Shown here in pieces: positions 1-6,690 of a DNA stretch of 17,118 bases. The notes under the pieces are model-generated. The model was not told where the DNA came from and made no database searches. It worked only from the letters and a program-made list of their open reading frames with translations. The stretch's first letter is position 1. The number at the start of each line of letters is the position of its first letter. Source of the DNA: Betaproteobacteria bacterium (GTDB taxonomy: Bacteria > Pseudomonadota > Gammaproteobacteria > Burkholderiales > SG8-39); the NCBI GenBank assembly GCA_007280315.1, contig QYQC01000241.1, forward strand, positions 1 to 17,118, in the 5' to 3' direction. The position numbers and the translations under genes were made by a program.

Positions 1-56
1 GATTGTTCCTGCTGGTGCTTGTGCTGACTGGCTTTATCGGCAGCGTGACCGGCTGA
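1..56 (+). CDS. C-terminal end of an unidentified membrane protein (partial)
   Basis: The only open frame that fits runs from the left edge to a TGA at 54-56 and encodes about 17 residues, LFLLVLVLTGFIGSVTG. This is almost entirely hydrophobic and looks like the last transmembrane helix of a membrane protein whose main part lies outside the window. The family cannot be named from so little. It could also be chance, since any short GC-rich frame can look hydrophobic. A promoter for the next gene follows within 10 bases, which fits a gene ending here. Confidence 0.35.
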   Translation, partial: LFLLVLVLTGFIGSVTG

Positions 57-64
57 GGCGACAC

Positions 65-93
65 TTGGCTGACGGGTGGCGGCTGACTATATT
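65..93 (+). promoter_or_regulatory. Sigma70-type promoter for the four-haem lipoprotein gene
   Basis: TTGGCT (65-70) and TATATT (88-93) are separated by exactly 17 bases, matching 4/6 and 5/6 of the sigma70 -35 and -10 consensus. Transcription would start near position 100, giving a leader of roughly 108 bases before the ATG at 208. The A/T-rich -10 stands out in GC-rich surroundings. This is a sequence match only. Confidence 0.5.
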
Positions 94-207
94 TTCGGCG
101 ACTAACGGAATAGAATGTGAATGCGCGCGGATGGAGCCGGATTTTAGGCATGTCCCGGCCAGCAAGCCCGAAAATATTTGCCGAACCGCCAATCTTCGAG
201 ACAAACA

Positions 208-1332
208 ATGAAAAAACCTATCCTGTGCGTTATTGTGCTGTCGATCGCGTTAGCGGGCTGCTCGGATAAGCCCCAACCCAGCGCAAAACTGCCACAAGCC
301 GATGCCGCCGCAGGAAAAATCATTGCGGATCGCGATTGCAAAGCATGTCACGGCCTCGATGGCAAGGGCGTCGCGCCGGCAATTCCGAACCTGGCAGGGC
401 AACGGGAGCGATATCTGTTCAATTCTCTGAAAGAGTATAAAGACGGCCGGCGATCCCATGCCGCGCTGAAGAATATGACCAACAACATGAGCGAAGCGGA
501 CTTGCGCAATCTCGCCGCACACTTTTCCCGGCTTGCTCCGATTGCAAGTGTCGAAACGGCCGACGTCAAGCACTCGTCTCCTTATGAACAAGGCAAGGTC
601 GCTGCCGCCGCCTGCGCCAAGTGTCATGGCGAAGACGGCAACAGCAAGATTCCCGGCACGCCCAGTCTGGCAGGCCAGCAACCGCATTACCTGGTTGCGG
701 CGATTCAGGAGTACCACCAGGGGGACCGCGCCAAGGGAGCGATGAAATCGAGCTTGCGCGAATCGGACAAGCTTGAACTGGAAAGCATGGCCTTGTATTT
801 CGCTTCGCAAAAACCGATCAAGCGCGCGGAAGCGACCTTCGGCGATCCGAAGGCCGGCGAGCCGGGGAGCGCCATGTGCGGTGGTTGCCACGGTGCGCAT
901 GGCGTGAGTGTCGATGCAGCGACTCCCAGCCTCGCGGGTCAGGACGCAGAATACCTGATGAAGGCAACCAAGGCCTACCGCACGACGCGCAAGAATTGGG
1001 GAATGCAGCGCTATGTCGCCGGCCTGGGTGACAAGGACATCGAAAATATCGTAGCCTATTACGCAGCGCAAACGCCCAAGGCCGCCGACCAGGTGCCGAC
1101 CTCCACCCAGGAACTGGCGGCGAAATGCGATCGCTGCCACGACCAGGACGCCACGCCCACCATGGCGGCACCCAAGATGAAAGGACAGGACAAGGATTAC
1201 CTGGTGATGGCGCTGCGAGCCTATCGTGACGACAAGCGTGAAAGCTCAACCATGCACAGGATGAGCTTCCCCTACAGCAACGCGATCATAGAGAGTCTGG
1301 CATCCTGGTACGCTGGCCAGCCGGCAAAATAA
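208..1332 (+). CDS. Four-haem c4/c553-like cytochrome lipoprotein
   Basis: This 374-residue protein would carry electrons in the periplasm. The ATG at 208 is preferred over an in-frame ATG at 178 because it begins a clean lipoprotein signal, with lipobox LAGC and lipidated Cys18. Four cytochrome c domains of about 85-90 residues follow, with haem sites CKACH (44-48), CAKCH (136-140), CGGCH (224-228) and CDRCH (307-311). Each domain has a conserved tract after the haem (P-x-LAGQ or equivalent, then YL) and ends with a helix such as AYYAAQ. Likely axial methionines are Met179, Met266 and Met349 in domains 2-4. In domain 1 the aligned residue is Leu87, with Met90 and Met94 close by. It resembles the leftward gene at 3038-4264 domain by domain, including the CDRCH site in domain 4, so the two are paralogues. 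The electron partner is unknown. A 7-bp inverted repeat overlaps the stop (1319-1325 with 1335-1341) but has no T tract. Confidence 0.9.
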   Translation: MKKPILCVIVLSIALAGCSDKPQPSAKLPQADAAAGKIIADRDCKACHGLDGKGVAPAIPNLAGQRERYLFNSLKEYKDGRRSHAALKNMTNNMSEADLRNLAAHFSRLAPIASVETADVKHSSPYEQGKVAAAACAKCHGEDGNSKIPGTPSLAGQQPHYLVAAIQEYHQGDRAKGAMKSSLRESDKLELESMALYFASQKPIKRAEATFGDPKAGEPGSAMCGGCHGAHGVSVDAATPSLAGQDAEYLMKATKAYRTTRKNWGMQRYVAGLGDKDIENIVAYYAAQTPKAADQVPTSTQELAAKCDRCHDQDATPTMAAPKMKGQDKDYLVMALRAYRDDKRESSTMHRMSFPYSNAIIESLASWYAGQPAK

Positions 1333-1428
1333 GCGCCGGCTCACATAGGACCGGTACTCGCCGCATCCAATCTAATTCCACTTGCGGCGCAACCCAGGTG
1401 CAGGCGCGCATCGCGCGGCGCTCGGTGC

Positions 1429-1824
1429 CTAGCGCGCGCCGGATGCGGGCAACTGTCCGGCCATGCACTTACGGTGCGCGGCGCGCGTGGTCTTGTCCTT
1501 GCAAGCGTCCAACGCGGCGTTGTGTGCTTCGCAACGCTCCTGGTTGCGCGCCTTGGTGCAGTCGCGCTGCTTGGGCGGCGCGACCGAGGCGGCTGGCGCA
1601 GGCCGGCGCATGCATTCGCGCCACTCGTCGTCGGTCTTGTTCTTGCACGCGGCGATGTCCTTGTTGAGGGCTTCGCAGCGGGTCTTGTCCTTCGCCCTGG
1701 CGCAGTCCATCGGATAAGCGACCGGACTTTTTCCCGGATCGCCATAGGCCGGTACCGCGTCGGCAGTGCTGACAAACGCCGCGGTCGTGGCTGCCGCGAG
1801 CAATACGGAAATGGATGATTTCAT
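1429..1824 (-). CDS. Small secreted protein with two four-cysteine repeats
   Basis: I do not recognise a named family. The start at 1824 is chosen because GGAAGGA lies just upstream of the ATG and because the first 23 residues form a typical signal peptide ending in STADA. The mature protein has two homologous units about 48 residues apart: Cys41/50/60/71 and Cys89/98/108/120. The spacing is C-x8-C-x9-C-x10 or x11-C, and both units share RCEA, an Asn four residues after the second Cys, AC-K and a final CM. The units are rich in Lys, Arg, Glu and Ala and are probably helical. Evenly spaced cysteine pairs in an exported protein suggest a disulfide-stapled helical hairpin, resembling the layout of CHCH (CX9C) proteins, but this is inference. 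It has its own FNR-like promoter and is cut off from the upstream cytochrome gene by a terminator, so it is probably a single-gene transcript. Confidence 0.75.
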   Translation of the reverse strand: MKSSISVLLAAATTAAFVSTADAVPAYGDPGKSPVAYPMDCARAKDKTRCEALNKDIAACKNKTDDEWRECMRRPAPAASVAPPKQRDCTKARNQERCEAHNAALDACKDKTTRAAHRKCMAGQLPASGAR

Positions 1825-1910
1825 CGGCTGTCCTTCCAAAGAAAGTCCCGTCGCTGCAGCGCAGGCTGGTACCGAAGTGTTCTCTCCAAGCAGCGGCAAG
1901 GTGCAGGTCC

Positions 1911-1951
1911 AAGTTACGCCAACACTCCAGCACCGGTTTGATTTTGGTCAA
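1911..1951 (-). promoter_or_regulatory. FNR/Anr-like box and -10 element upstream of the cysteine-rich gene
   Basis: TTGAT-TTTG-GTCAA at 1938-1951 matches the FNR/Anr consensus TTGAT-N4-ATCAA at 9 of 10 defined positions. On the leftward strand a weak -10 (TAACTT, 1911-1916) lies about 31 bases from the box centre, close to the geometry of class II FNR-activated promoters (box centred at -41.5). The predicted start is near 1903, about 80 bases before the gene start at 1824. The site match is good; the -10 is poor (3/6). Confidence 0.45.
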
Positions 1952-2039
1952 ATTTAAGCCGACTACAGCCTGGCCGCTCTCCCCGTTTTCACCAATCCGG
2001 TACACGCTTCAGTAGCTGTCCGAATTGGCGCCCGCTAAG

Positions 2040-2069
2040 CAAACAGCCCGGACATAGCCGGGCTGTTTG
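2040..2069 (-). terminator. Rho-independent terminator after the membrane cytochrome gene
   Basis: There is a perfect 12-bp stem: the arm 2040-2051 (CAAACAGCCCGG) pairs with 2058-2069 around a 6-base loop. It begins 41 bases after the stop codon of the leftward gene at 2110-2892. The last stem bases plus the following sequence give only a short U run, but the stem is very stable. The stem is nearly symmetrical and would fold on either strand, but only the leftward gene ends here. Confidence 0.75.
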
Positions 2070-2109
2070 AGCTTGCGTCGCTCACGCGACTGTTGGTTCG
2101 GGGCGACCG

Positions 2110-2892
2110 TCAGCCGATAACCACGCTTTCGTCTTCGCCCCGTTTCAGCACTGCTGACGGGGTTTTGCCGATCCACATCTGATACATCGATATGAACCAC
2201 ATCGTGGCGAAACTCAATCCCATCAAACCTCCCGCGGCCATCGTCACCCAGGCAAACGGGTGGTACACCTTGACCAGGTACCACGAACTGATGTCGACCG
2301 CCTCGCACACGAGCGGCAGTCCCATGACCAGATACTTGAACCACAGCGGCCGCACGTAGGCATGGCTGAAGACGATACCCACTATAAAGAAGATAAACGT
2401 CATCCCGAACAGGTGGATGTGCGAAACACGCACCAGCGTGTAGATGTCAGTTCCGGTGTCCTGCTCGGTCACTTTCTTGATGTTATCGTATCCGCCAAGG
2501 TTTGCCAGGTGCGGGTTGCTGCCGTCATGGCAGGACATGCAGCGCTTGTCGATGGTTGGTCGGATGAAGGTTTCGTAGGTCGGACGGTCCGCACCCTTCT
2601 GCGCCCAGTTCACCAGCGCGCCGGCCTCCTCCGCCGGCAGCATGCTCGACATCGGCCCGCGCAGGGCAGACTCAAGTCTCGAGCCCTTGCCGCTGCCGGC
2701 GTAGGCAATGACCAGATCCTCGTAGGAGAGACCGGGCTTTCCATCGCGCCCGGAGTAGACGTGCACCAGGTACAGCATGCCGAACAGGTAACCCATGCCG
2801 AGTATGCATAACGCGCCCGTATACAGGATGCGCATGCTGAATGGCAGTTCCGAATAGTGGTTATAGAGCCGGTGCAGCGGGGCGACGCTCAT
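2110..2892 (-). CDS. Membrane-bound monohaem cytochrome c with four transmembrane helices
   Basis: The protein has 260 residues. The start at 2892 has a good ribosome site (AAAGGA about nine bases upstream); an in-frame ATG at 2952 has none. One helix (about 22-46) leads to a periplasmic section of about 105 residues with a single haem site CMSCH (118-122). Three more helices follow (about 155-178, 184-207 and 212-236). Helix 2 starts SHIHLF and ends with SHAY, placing His158, His160 and His177 in or at the membrane, where they might bind a b-type haem or a metal. This is inference. The layout recalls a family of betaproteobacterial membrane cytochromes of unknown function; I believe some database entries mislabel relatives as elongation factor, but I could not check this. 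The gene follows the four-haem gene at 3038-4264 after 145 bases with no visible terminator, so the two are probably co-transcribed. A likely role is a membrane anchor or electron entry point for the neighbouring periplasmic cytochromes. Confidence 0.8.
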   Translation of the reverse strand: MSVAPLHRLYNHYSELPFSMRILYTGALCILGMGYLFGMLYLVHVYSGRDGKPGLSYEDLVIAYAGSGKGSRLESALRGPMSSMLPAEEAGALVNWAQKGADRPTYETFIRPTIDKRCMSCHDGSNPHLANLGGYDNIKKVTEQDTGTDIYTLVRVSHIHLFGMTFIFFIVGIVFSHAYVRPLWFKYLVMGLPLVCEAVDISSWYLVKVYHPFAWVTMAAGGLMGLSFATMWFISMYQMWIGKTPSAVLKRGEDESVVIG

Positions 2893-3037
2893 GATGGTTT
2901 CCTTTGACTTTTTTGCGGAACCGTCGCGCCAGGCGATGTTCTGGCGCGGCAAGCCCTTCCCTGAAAACTGGTACAGCGGTTGTCCGTTTCCGGCCGGCGC
3001 GCCACGATCGCCGGGCTGCCGTCTTCAATACCGACTT

Positions 3038-4264
3038 TCACTTCGAGGGTAGCGGCACGTATACGACTGCCCGCGCCTTCTGCCGCGCGTAATGCGCAGC
3101 GAGCGCGCCGACATCGGCTTCGCTCAGCCCGTCGAGCATGGCGCTCATCGCCGTGCTCCTGCGTTCGCCCTTCTGGTATGCGCGCATTACCCGCTCCAGA
3201 TATTCCGGACGTTGCGCGGCCAGCGCCGGCGAGTGCGGGTCGGTGCTGTTGCCGCCGACGCCGTGGCAGCGATCGCAGCGCTGTGCCATTTCATCCGTCG
3301 TGAGCGGTTTGCGCACCTTGGGCGCTTGCGGCGTCTGATTCGCGTAGAACGCGGCAAGGTCCTTGATCGCACCATCGTCGACGGAAGCGGCCGGCGCCTT
3401 CATCGCCGCATCGCTGCGCGAGCCGTCCTTGTAGGCCTTCATCGCCTCGATGAAATACTGCGCGTCCTGGCCGGCGAGACTGGGCGCCGTGCCCGTGCTC
3501 GCCCCACCCTCGCCGTGGCACCCGGAGCAGGCCACGGCTGCACTCTTACCCTTCGTCTGATTGCCCGGCGAAGGCGTTTTCGCCTTGGCCGGCTTCTGCA
3601 GCGCGTAGAACAGCGCGATGTTGTCGAGTTCGGCATCAGTGACCGCCGAGACCAGTGTCTTCATCATGTCGTGCTTGCGCTGGCCGGCCTTGTAGGCCTT
3701 GACCGCGTCAACGAGGTATTTCGGGTCAAGCCCGACCAGATTCGGCATGCCCGGCGTGCTGCTGATTCCGTTCTCGCCATGGCAGCCGGCGCAACCGGAC
3801 GCAGCAGCCTTGCCCGCGCTCAGCGGATCGGGTTTGGCCGACCCGCCCTTTGCGCTCGAAACGGCCACCGGCTGCGCCGGATCCTGGTTGGCATAGTACG
3901 CAGACACCTTGACCAGAGCGTCATCGCTCAGGAATTTTACCGCGTTGTTCATCGGCGTATTTCCGCGTCCGCCGACTTGATAAACACGCAGTTCGTTGTA
4001 GAGGTAGCCCGGGCGCTGGCCGGCGATATTGGGCATGTCCTTGTCCTTGGCCTTCGCCACGCCGTTCAGCGTGTGGCAGCTGGCACAGGACGCTTCGGCT
4101 ACGCGCTTGCCCTCGGCGACATCCTGCGGTGTCGCGAATGCGGCGCGCAGTCCACCGCCCGAATCCGGCGCGGCGCCGAGTGCGGCGCCCGCGACGACGA
4201 CCCCAGCGATCAAGGTGCCTGTCGCCAGACCAGTGGAAACAAAAAACCGTGCACTTCGTTTCAT
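3038..4264 (-). CDS. Four-haem c4-like periplasmic cytochrome
   Basis: This 408-residue protein would be a soluble or signal-anchored periplasmic electron carrier. The ATG at 4264 is chosen over one at 4270 because GAGGG lies 7 bases before it and only 1 base before the other. A positively charged start (MKRSAR) and a long hydrophobic stretch (about 11-32) form the signal peptide. Four c4-like domains have haem sites CASCH (60-64), CAGCH (158-162), CSGCH (246-250) and CDRCH (330-334). Each is followed by a P-x-(L/I)-(A/V) tract and an axial-Met region (Met105, Met200 or Met201, Met288, and Met373 or Met376). All four domains keep a plausible ligand, unlike domain 1 of the paralogue at 208-1332. 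Linkers between domains are rich in Ala, Pro and Lys, as in strings of tandemly fused cytochromes. It lies upstream of the membrane cytochrome gene and downstream of the two-component genes. The electron partner is not known. Confidence 0.9.
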   Translation of the reverse strand: MKRSARFFVSTGLATGTLIAGVVVAGAALGAAPDSGGGLRAAFATPQDVAEGKRVAEASCASCHTLNGVAKAKDKDMPNIAGQRPGYLYNELRVYQVGGRGNTPMNNAVKFLSDDALVKVSAYYANQDPAQPVAVSSAKGGSAKPDPLSAGKAAASGCAGCHGENGISSTPGMPNLVGLDPKYLVDAVKAYKAGQRKHDMMKTLVSAVTDAELDNIALFYALQKPAKAKTPSPGNQTKGKSAAVACSGCHGEGGASTGTAPSLAGQDAQYFIEAMKAYKDGSRSDAAMKAPAASVDDGAIKDLAAFYANQTPQAPKVRKPLTTDEMAQRCDRCHGVGGNSTDPHSPALAAQRPEYLERVMRAYQKGERRSTAMSAMLDGLSEADVGALAAHYARQKARAVVYVPLPSK

Positions 4265-4403
4265 CAACATGCCCTCGAACGACTATACAAACCCGCAACA
4301 CCCCACGCCCGCGAGACCGATCATCGCTGGAATTCACCACTTCGAAACGGGGGTTAAGTCTAACGGTCCGCGCCTAATGTTTTTCCAGTCAGCACAGTCG
4401 AGA

Positions 4404-4432
4404 ATTTTAACATGATCCGGCAATTTTCACAG
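4404..4432 (-). promoter_or_regulatory. Weak candidate promoter for the four-haem/membrane cytochrome pair
   Basis: On the leftward strand CTGTGA (4427-4432) and TAAAAT (4404-4409) are 17 bases apart, matching 3/6 and 5/6 of consensus. They lie in the 202-base gap between the response regulator and the cytochrome gene. The leader would be about 130 bases. A small hairpin nearer the regulator stop (4445-4458, stem of 5) could be a weak terminator. Nothing else was recognised in this gap. Confidence 0.3.
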
Positions 4433-4466
4433 TAAGAACGAATGCTGCGAACGCGCAGGCGACAGG

Positions 4467-5120
4467 CTATTTTTGGGTGTCCGGCCGCGCACCGCGCACA
4501 GCCAGCATCGCTGCTTCCATGCGGCTGCGCACGTGCAGTTTCTCCAGGATATTGGTGATGTAGTGCTTGATGGTTTTCTCGGACAGGTGCAGGCGTTCGC
4601 CGATCTCGCGGTTGGTCAGGCCCTGCACCACGAGCTTGAGGATTTCGGACTCGCGCTCGGTCAAACCCTCCAGCGGATCGTGCGGCGCCGGGCTTCGGGT
4701 GAGCGTGACCAGGATGCCGGCGGCCAGCGACGGCGTGACGTACACCTCGCCCTGGGCCACCGAGCGCACCACGCGCGCAAGTTCGTGCGCCGAGACGCCC
4801 TTGAGCACATAGGCGCGGGCGCCTGCCTTGAACGATGCGAGCAGCTTGTCCTCGTCCTCCAGGACGGTGAGCATGATCACCCTGGTGGCGGGACAGGCGG
4901 TCCTGATCTTGTCGGCGGTCACGATACCGCCCCAGCCCGGCATGCCGATGTCCAGCATCACCACATCGGGGGCGAGATCGCAGGCCATGCGCAGGGCGTC
5001 CTCACCGCTTGAGGCCTGCCCCACGACATCGATGTCCGGTTGCGCGGCGAGGGAATGCACCACGCCTTCGCGAAACAGCGGATGATCATCGGCGACGAGG
5101 ATGCTGATGCTCTCAGCCAT
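4467..5120 (-). CDS. NarL/FixJ-type response regulator
   Basis: The 217-residue protein is a typical length for the NarL family. The receiver domain (about 5-120) has the acidic pair Asp11/Asp12, the phosphorylated Asp57 (in VMLDIGMPG), Thr85 and Lys107. A LuxR-type helix-turn-helix follows (about 153-205), with the hallmark LTERE start and the recognition-helix region LSEKTIKHYI. On phosphorylation it should bind DNA and control transcription. Its start codon overlaps the end of the sensor kinase gene by 8 bases (ATGGCTGA, 5113-5120), so the two are translationally coupled and form a cognate pair. The surrounding cytochrome and NrfD-type genes are the obvious candidate targets, but no binding site can be assigned with confidence. 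Confidence 0.95.
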   Translation of the reverse strand: MAESISILVADDHPLFREGVVHSLAAQPDIDVVGQASSGEDALRMACDLAPDVVMLDIGMPGWGGIVTADKIRTACPATRVIMLTVLEDEDKLLASFKAGARAYVLKGVSAHELARVVRSVAQGEVYVTPSLAAGILVTLTRSPAPHDPLEGLTERESEILKLVVQGLTNREIGERLHLSEKTIKHYITNILEKLHVRSRMEAAMLAVRGARPDTQK

Positions 5121-6525
5121 CGCCGTACGCCAACTGCGTCAGCGGCAGCGACGCGCGCACCACGGCGCCCTGCCCCTGGGCGCTGCGCACTTCGAAGTTG
5201 CCGCCCAGGAGTTCGACCCGCTCGCGCATCCAGTCGAGGCCGAAATGACCATCCGCCTTGAGCGCCTTCGGGTCGAAACCGGGACCGTCGTCGGCCACTT
5301 CGACGCTCACCTCGCCGCCGGCGCCGGTCACCGCGACGCGCTGATTGCGGCCGCCGCCGTGGCGAAAACCGTTTGCCAGCGATTCCTGCAGCACTCTGAA
5401 CAAGGTAATTCTCACCGGCAACGGCGCCGTTTCCGGGGCGTTGCTGAGCGTGAGCGGTACGGTTACCCCGGTCTTGCGCCGGTGGTCGTCGGCGGCGCGC
5501 TGCAGCGTCTCGACCAGGGACAGCTGTTCGATTTCTGGCAATTGCAACCCGCGCAGAATGGCGCGCAGGTCGCTGAGCGCGGATTGCAGCGCAATGTGCA
5601 CCGTGCGAAATTCCTCACTCACGCTGCTTCCCCGCCCGACCGAATGTTCGCAGCTGCCGCAGGCGTCGCTGAGTGCCTCGATGCGCATCGACGCCAGCGC
5701 GAGTCCCTGGCCCGGACCATCGTGCAGGTCGGTGGCAATATTGCGCAGGAACTGTTCGTTCAACGCCATGGTGCGCGCTGCAGCCCGATTCACCCTGTCG
5801 TGCAAGTGCTCGTTCTGCGCGAGCAGCGCCGTGAGCTGCGCGACTTTTTCGTTGAGTTCGCGCTGCGTCGCCGTGATGGTGTCGTTGGCAGCGCGCACGA
5901 GAGTTGCAAGCAGCACCAGGATCGCCAGTGTGATCGCGCCGTGCACGCCCCAGCTGCGCAGCTGCGCCGCACGCACGCTCTGCTCCAGGCCCTCGGCCGT
6001 GTTGAAGAAACCCGCCACCGCCAGCACCGAGCGGTCGCGTTCGGAGCGCAGCGGCGTGTAAGTCTCGATCAGGCGCGACCAGCGGTCGTCCTTGAACAGG
6101 TTCTCCAGTTCGGCCTTTTCCACGACGCGCGAGCGCACCTCGCCGGCGAACGCCGACGCCAGCGGCCGTTCCATCGCATACACCTTCCCTACCTCGGCCG
6201 GGTTGGCGCTGTCGTAGATGATGCGGCCGTTGCGCCCCCAGATCTTGAGCGCCACGATGTGTTCGCCCAGATGCGTTCCCGAGAGCAGGCGGTCGAGCGC
6301 GATGCGGTCGGCGTCATCGAGGTGCTCGTTCCCGGCCAGCGATTGGACATGGGGCGAAATTGCCCCGTCCAGATACATATTGGTGACCACGCCAGTGCCG
6401 CTGATGACGCCGGATTCGATCTGCCGGCCCACCCAGGTACCGATAAGCGCCATTCCGCCCAAAAGTATCACGAACCCGATGAGCAGAAATCGGTGGACGA
6501 GGCTGAGCCTGGAAAACGCGTTCAT
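5113..6525 (-). CDS. NarX-like membrane sensor histidine kinase (HisKA_3 family)
   Basis: The 470-residue protein has a first membrane helix (about 12-32), a periplasmic sensor region of about 155 residues, a second helix (about 193-211), a coiled-coil-like linker (about 213-250), then the kinase core. The H box is DLHDGPGQ with His268, the N box has Asn385 in ESLANGFRHG, and the G box is DDGPGF (412-417). The form of the H box and the paired LuxR-type regulator place it in the HisKA_3 (NarX/DegS-like) family. No PAS or GAF domain is obvious. The periplasmic part has no recognisable NarX nitrate P-box, so the signal is unknown. Cys289 and Cys292 form a CGSC motif in the segment joining the two dimerisation helices, a position where such cysteines could sense redox state or bind a metal; this is inference. 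The start has no strong ribosome site, so it could lie slightly downstream. Confidence 0.93.
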   Translation of the reverse strand: MNAFSRLSLVHRFLLIGFVILLGGMALIGTWVGRQIESGVISGTGVVTNMYLDGAISPHVQSLAGNEHLDDADRIALDRLLSGTHLGEHIVALKIWGRNGRIIYDSANPAEVGKVYAMERPLASAFAGEVRSRVVEKAELENLFKDDRWSRLIETYTPLRSERDRSVLAVAGFFNTAEGLEQSVRAAQLRSWGVHGAITLAILVLLATLVRAANDTITATQRELNEKVAQLTALLAQNEHLHDRVNRAAARTMALNEQFLRNIATDLHDGPGQGLALASMRIEALSDACGSCEHSVGRGSSVSEEFRTVHIALQSALSDLRAILRGLQLPEIEQLSLVETLQRAADDHRRKTGVTVPLTLSNAPETAPLPVRITLFRVLQESLANGFRHGGGRNQRVAVTGAGGEVSVEVADDGPGFDPKALKADGHFGLDWMRERVELLGGNFEVRSAQGQGAVVRASLPLTQLAYGDG

Positions 6526-6583
6526 GGCGATGCAAGTCTAGCGCAACAGCGTATCAGGCGCGGCGCGGCGCCGCCAGCGTCGA

Positions 6584-6596
6584 TGGTCTCAGACCA
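6584..6596. promoter_or_regulatory. Palindrome in the divergent control region
   Basis: TGGTCT-C-AGACCA is a perfect 6+1+6 inverted repeat. It sits in the 165-base gap between the leftward sensor kinase gene and the rightward rhodanese/NrfD cluster, about 65 bases from the kinase start and 95 from the rhodanese start. The position suits an operator serving both directions. The binding protein is unknown, and the local response regulator is one candidate. A 13-base palindrome could also occur by chance in a genome this size. Confidence 0.3.
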
Positions 6597-6635
6597 AGGT
6601 CGCTCGGCGCCCCATGAAATCGCGCCCTGAGTCCG

Positions 6636-6664
6636 TTGCGACGCGGCGCGCGATTGAGCATCAT
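6636..6664 (+). promoter_or_regulatory. Weak candidate promoter of the rhodanese/NrfD cluster
   Basis: TTGCGA (6636-6641) and CATCAT (6659-6664) are 17 bases apart, each matching 4/6 of the sigma70 consensus. The leader would be about 20 bases. The weak match would suit a promoter that needs an activator, but it may also be chance. Confidence 0.25.
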
Positions 6665-6690
6665 CTGCTGCAAGGTAAAGAACAAGCGCC

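Noticed and set aside
1319..1341. Inverted repeat over the stop codon of the four-haem lipoprotein gene as a terminator
   Set aside because: The 7-bp stem is perfect but there is no T tract, and another stem just downstream (1359-1365 with 1383-1389) is equally weak.
3092..4357. A 421-codon open frame on the + strand opposite the four-haem cytochrome
   Set aside because: The opposite strand has four CXXCH domains and a signal peptide. The + frame gives an Arg/Ala/Val-rich chain without recognisable features.
5101..6630. A 509-codon open frame on the + strand opposite the kinase and regulator genes
   Set aside because: It mirrors two genes with full motif support on the other strand, its product is Arg/His/Gln-rich with no domain, and long antisense frames are expected in GC-rich coding DNA.
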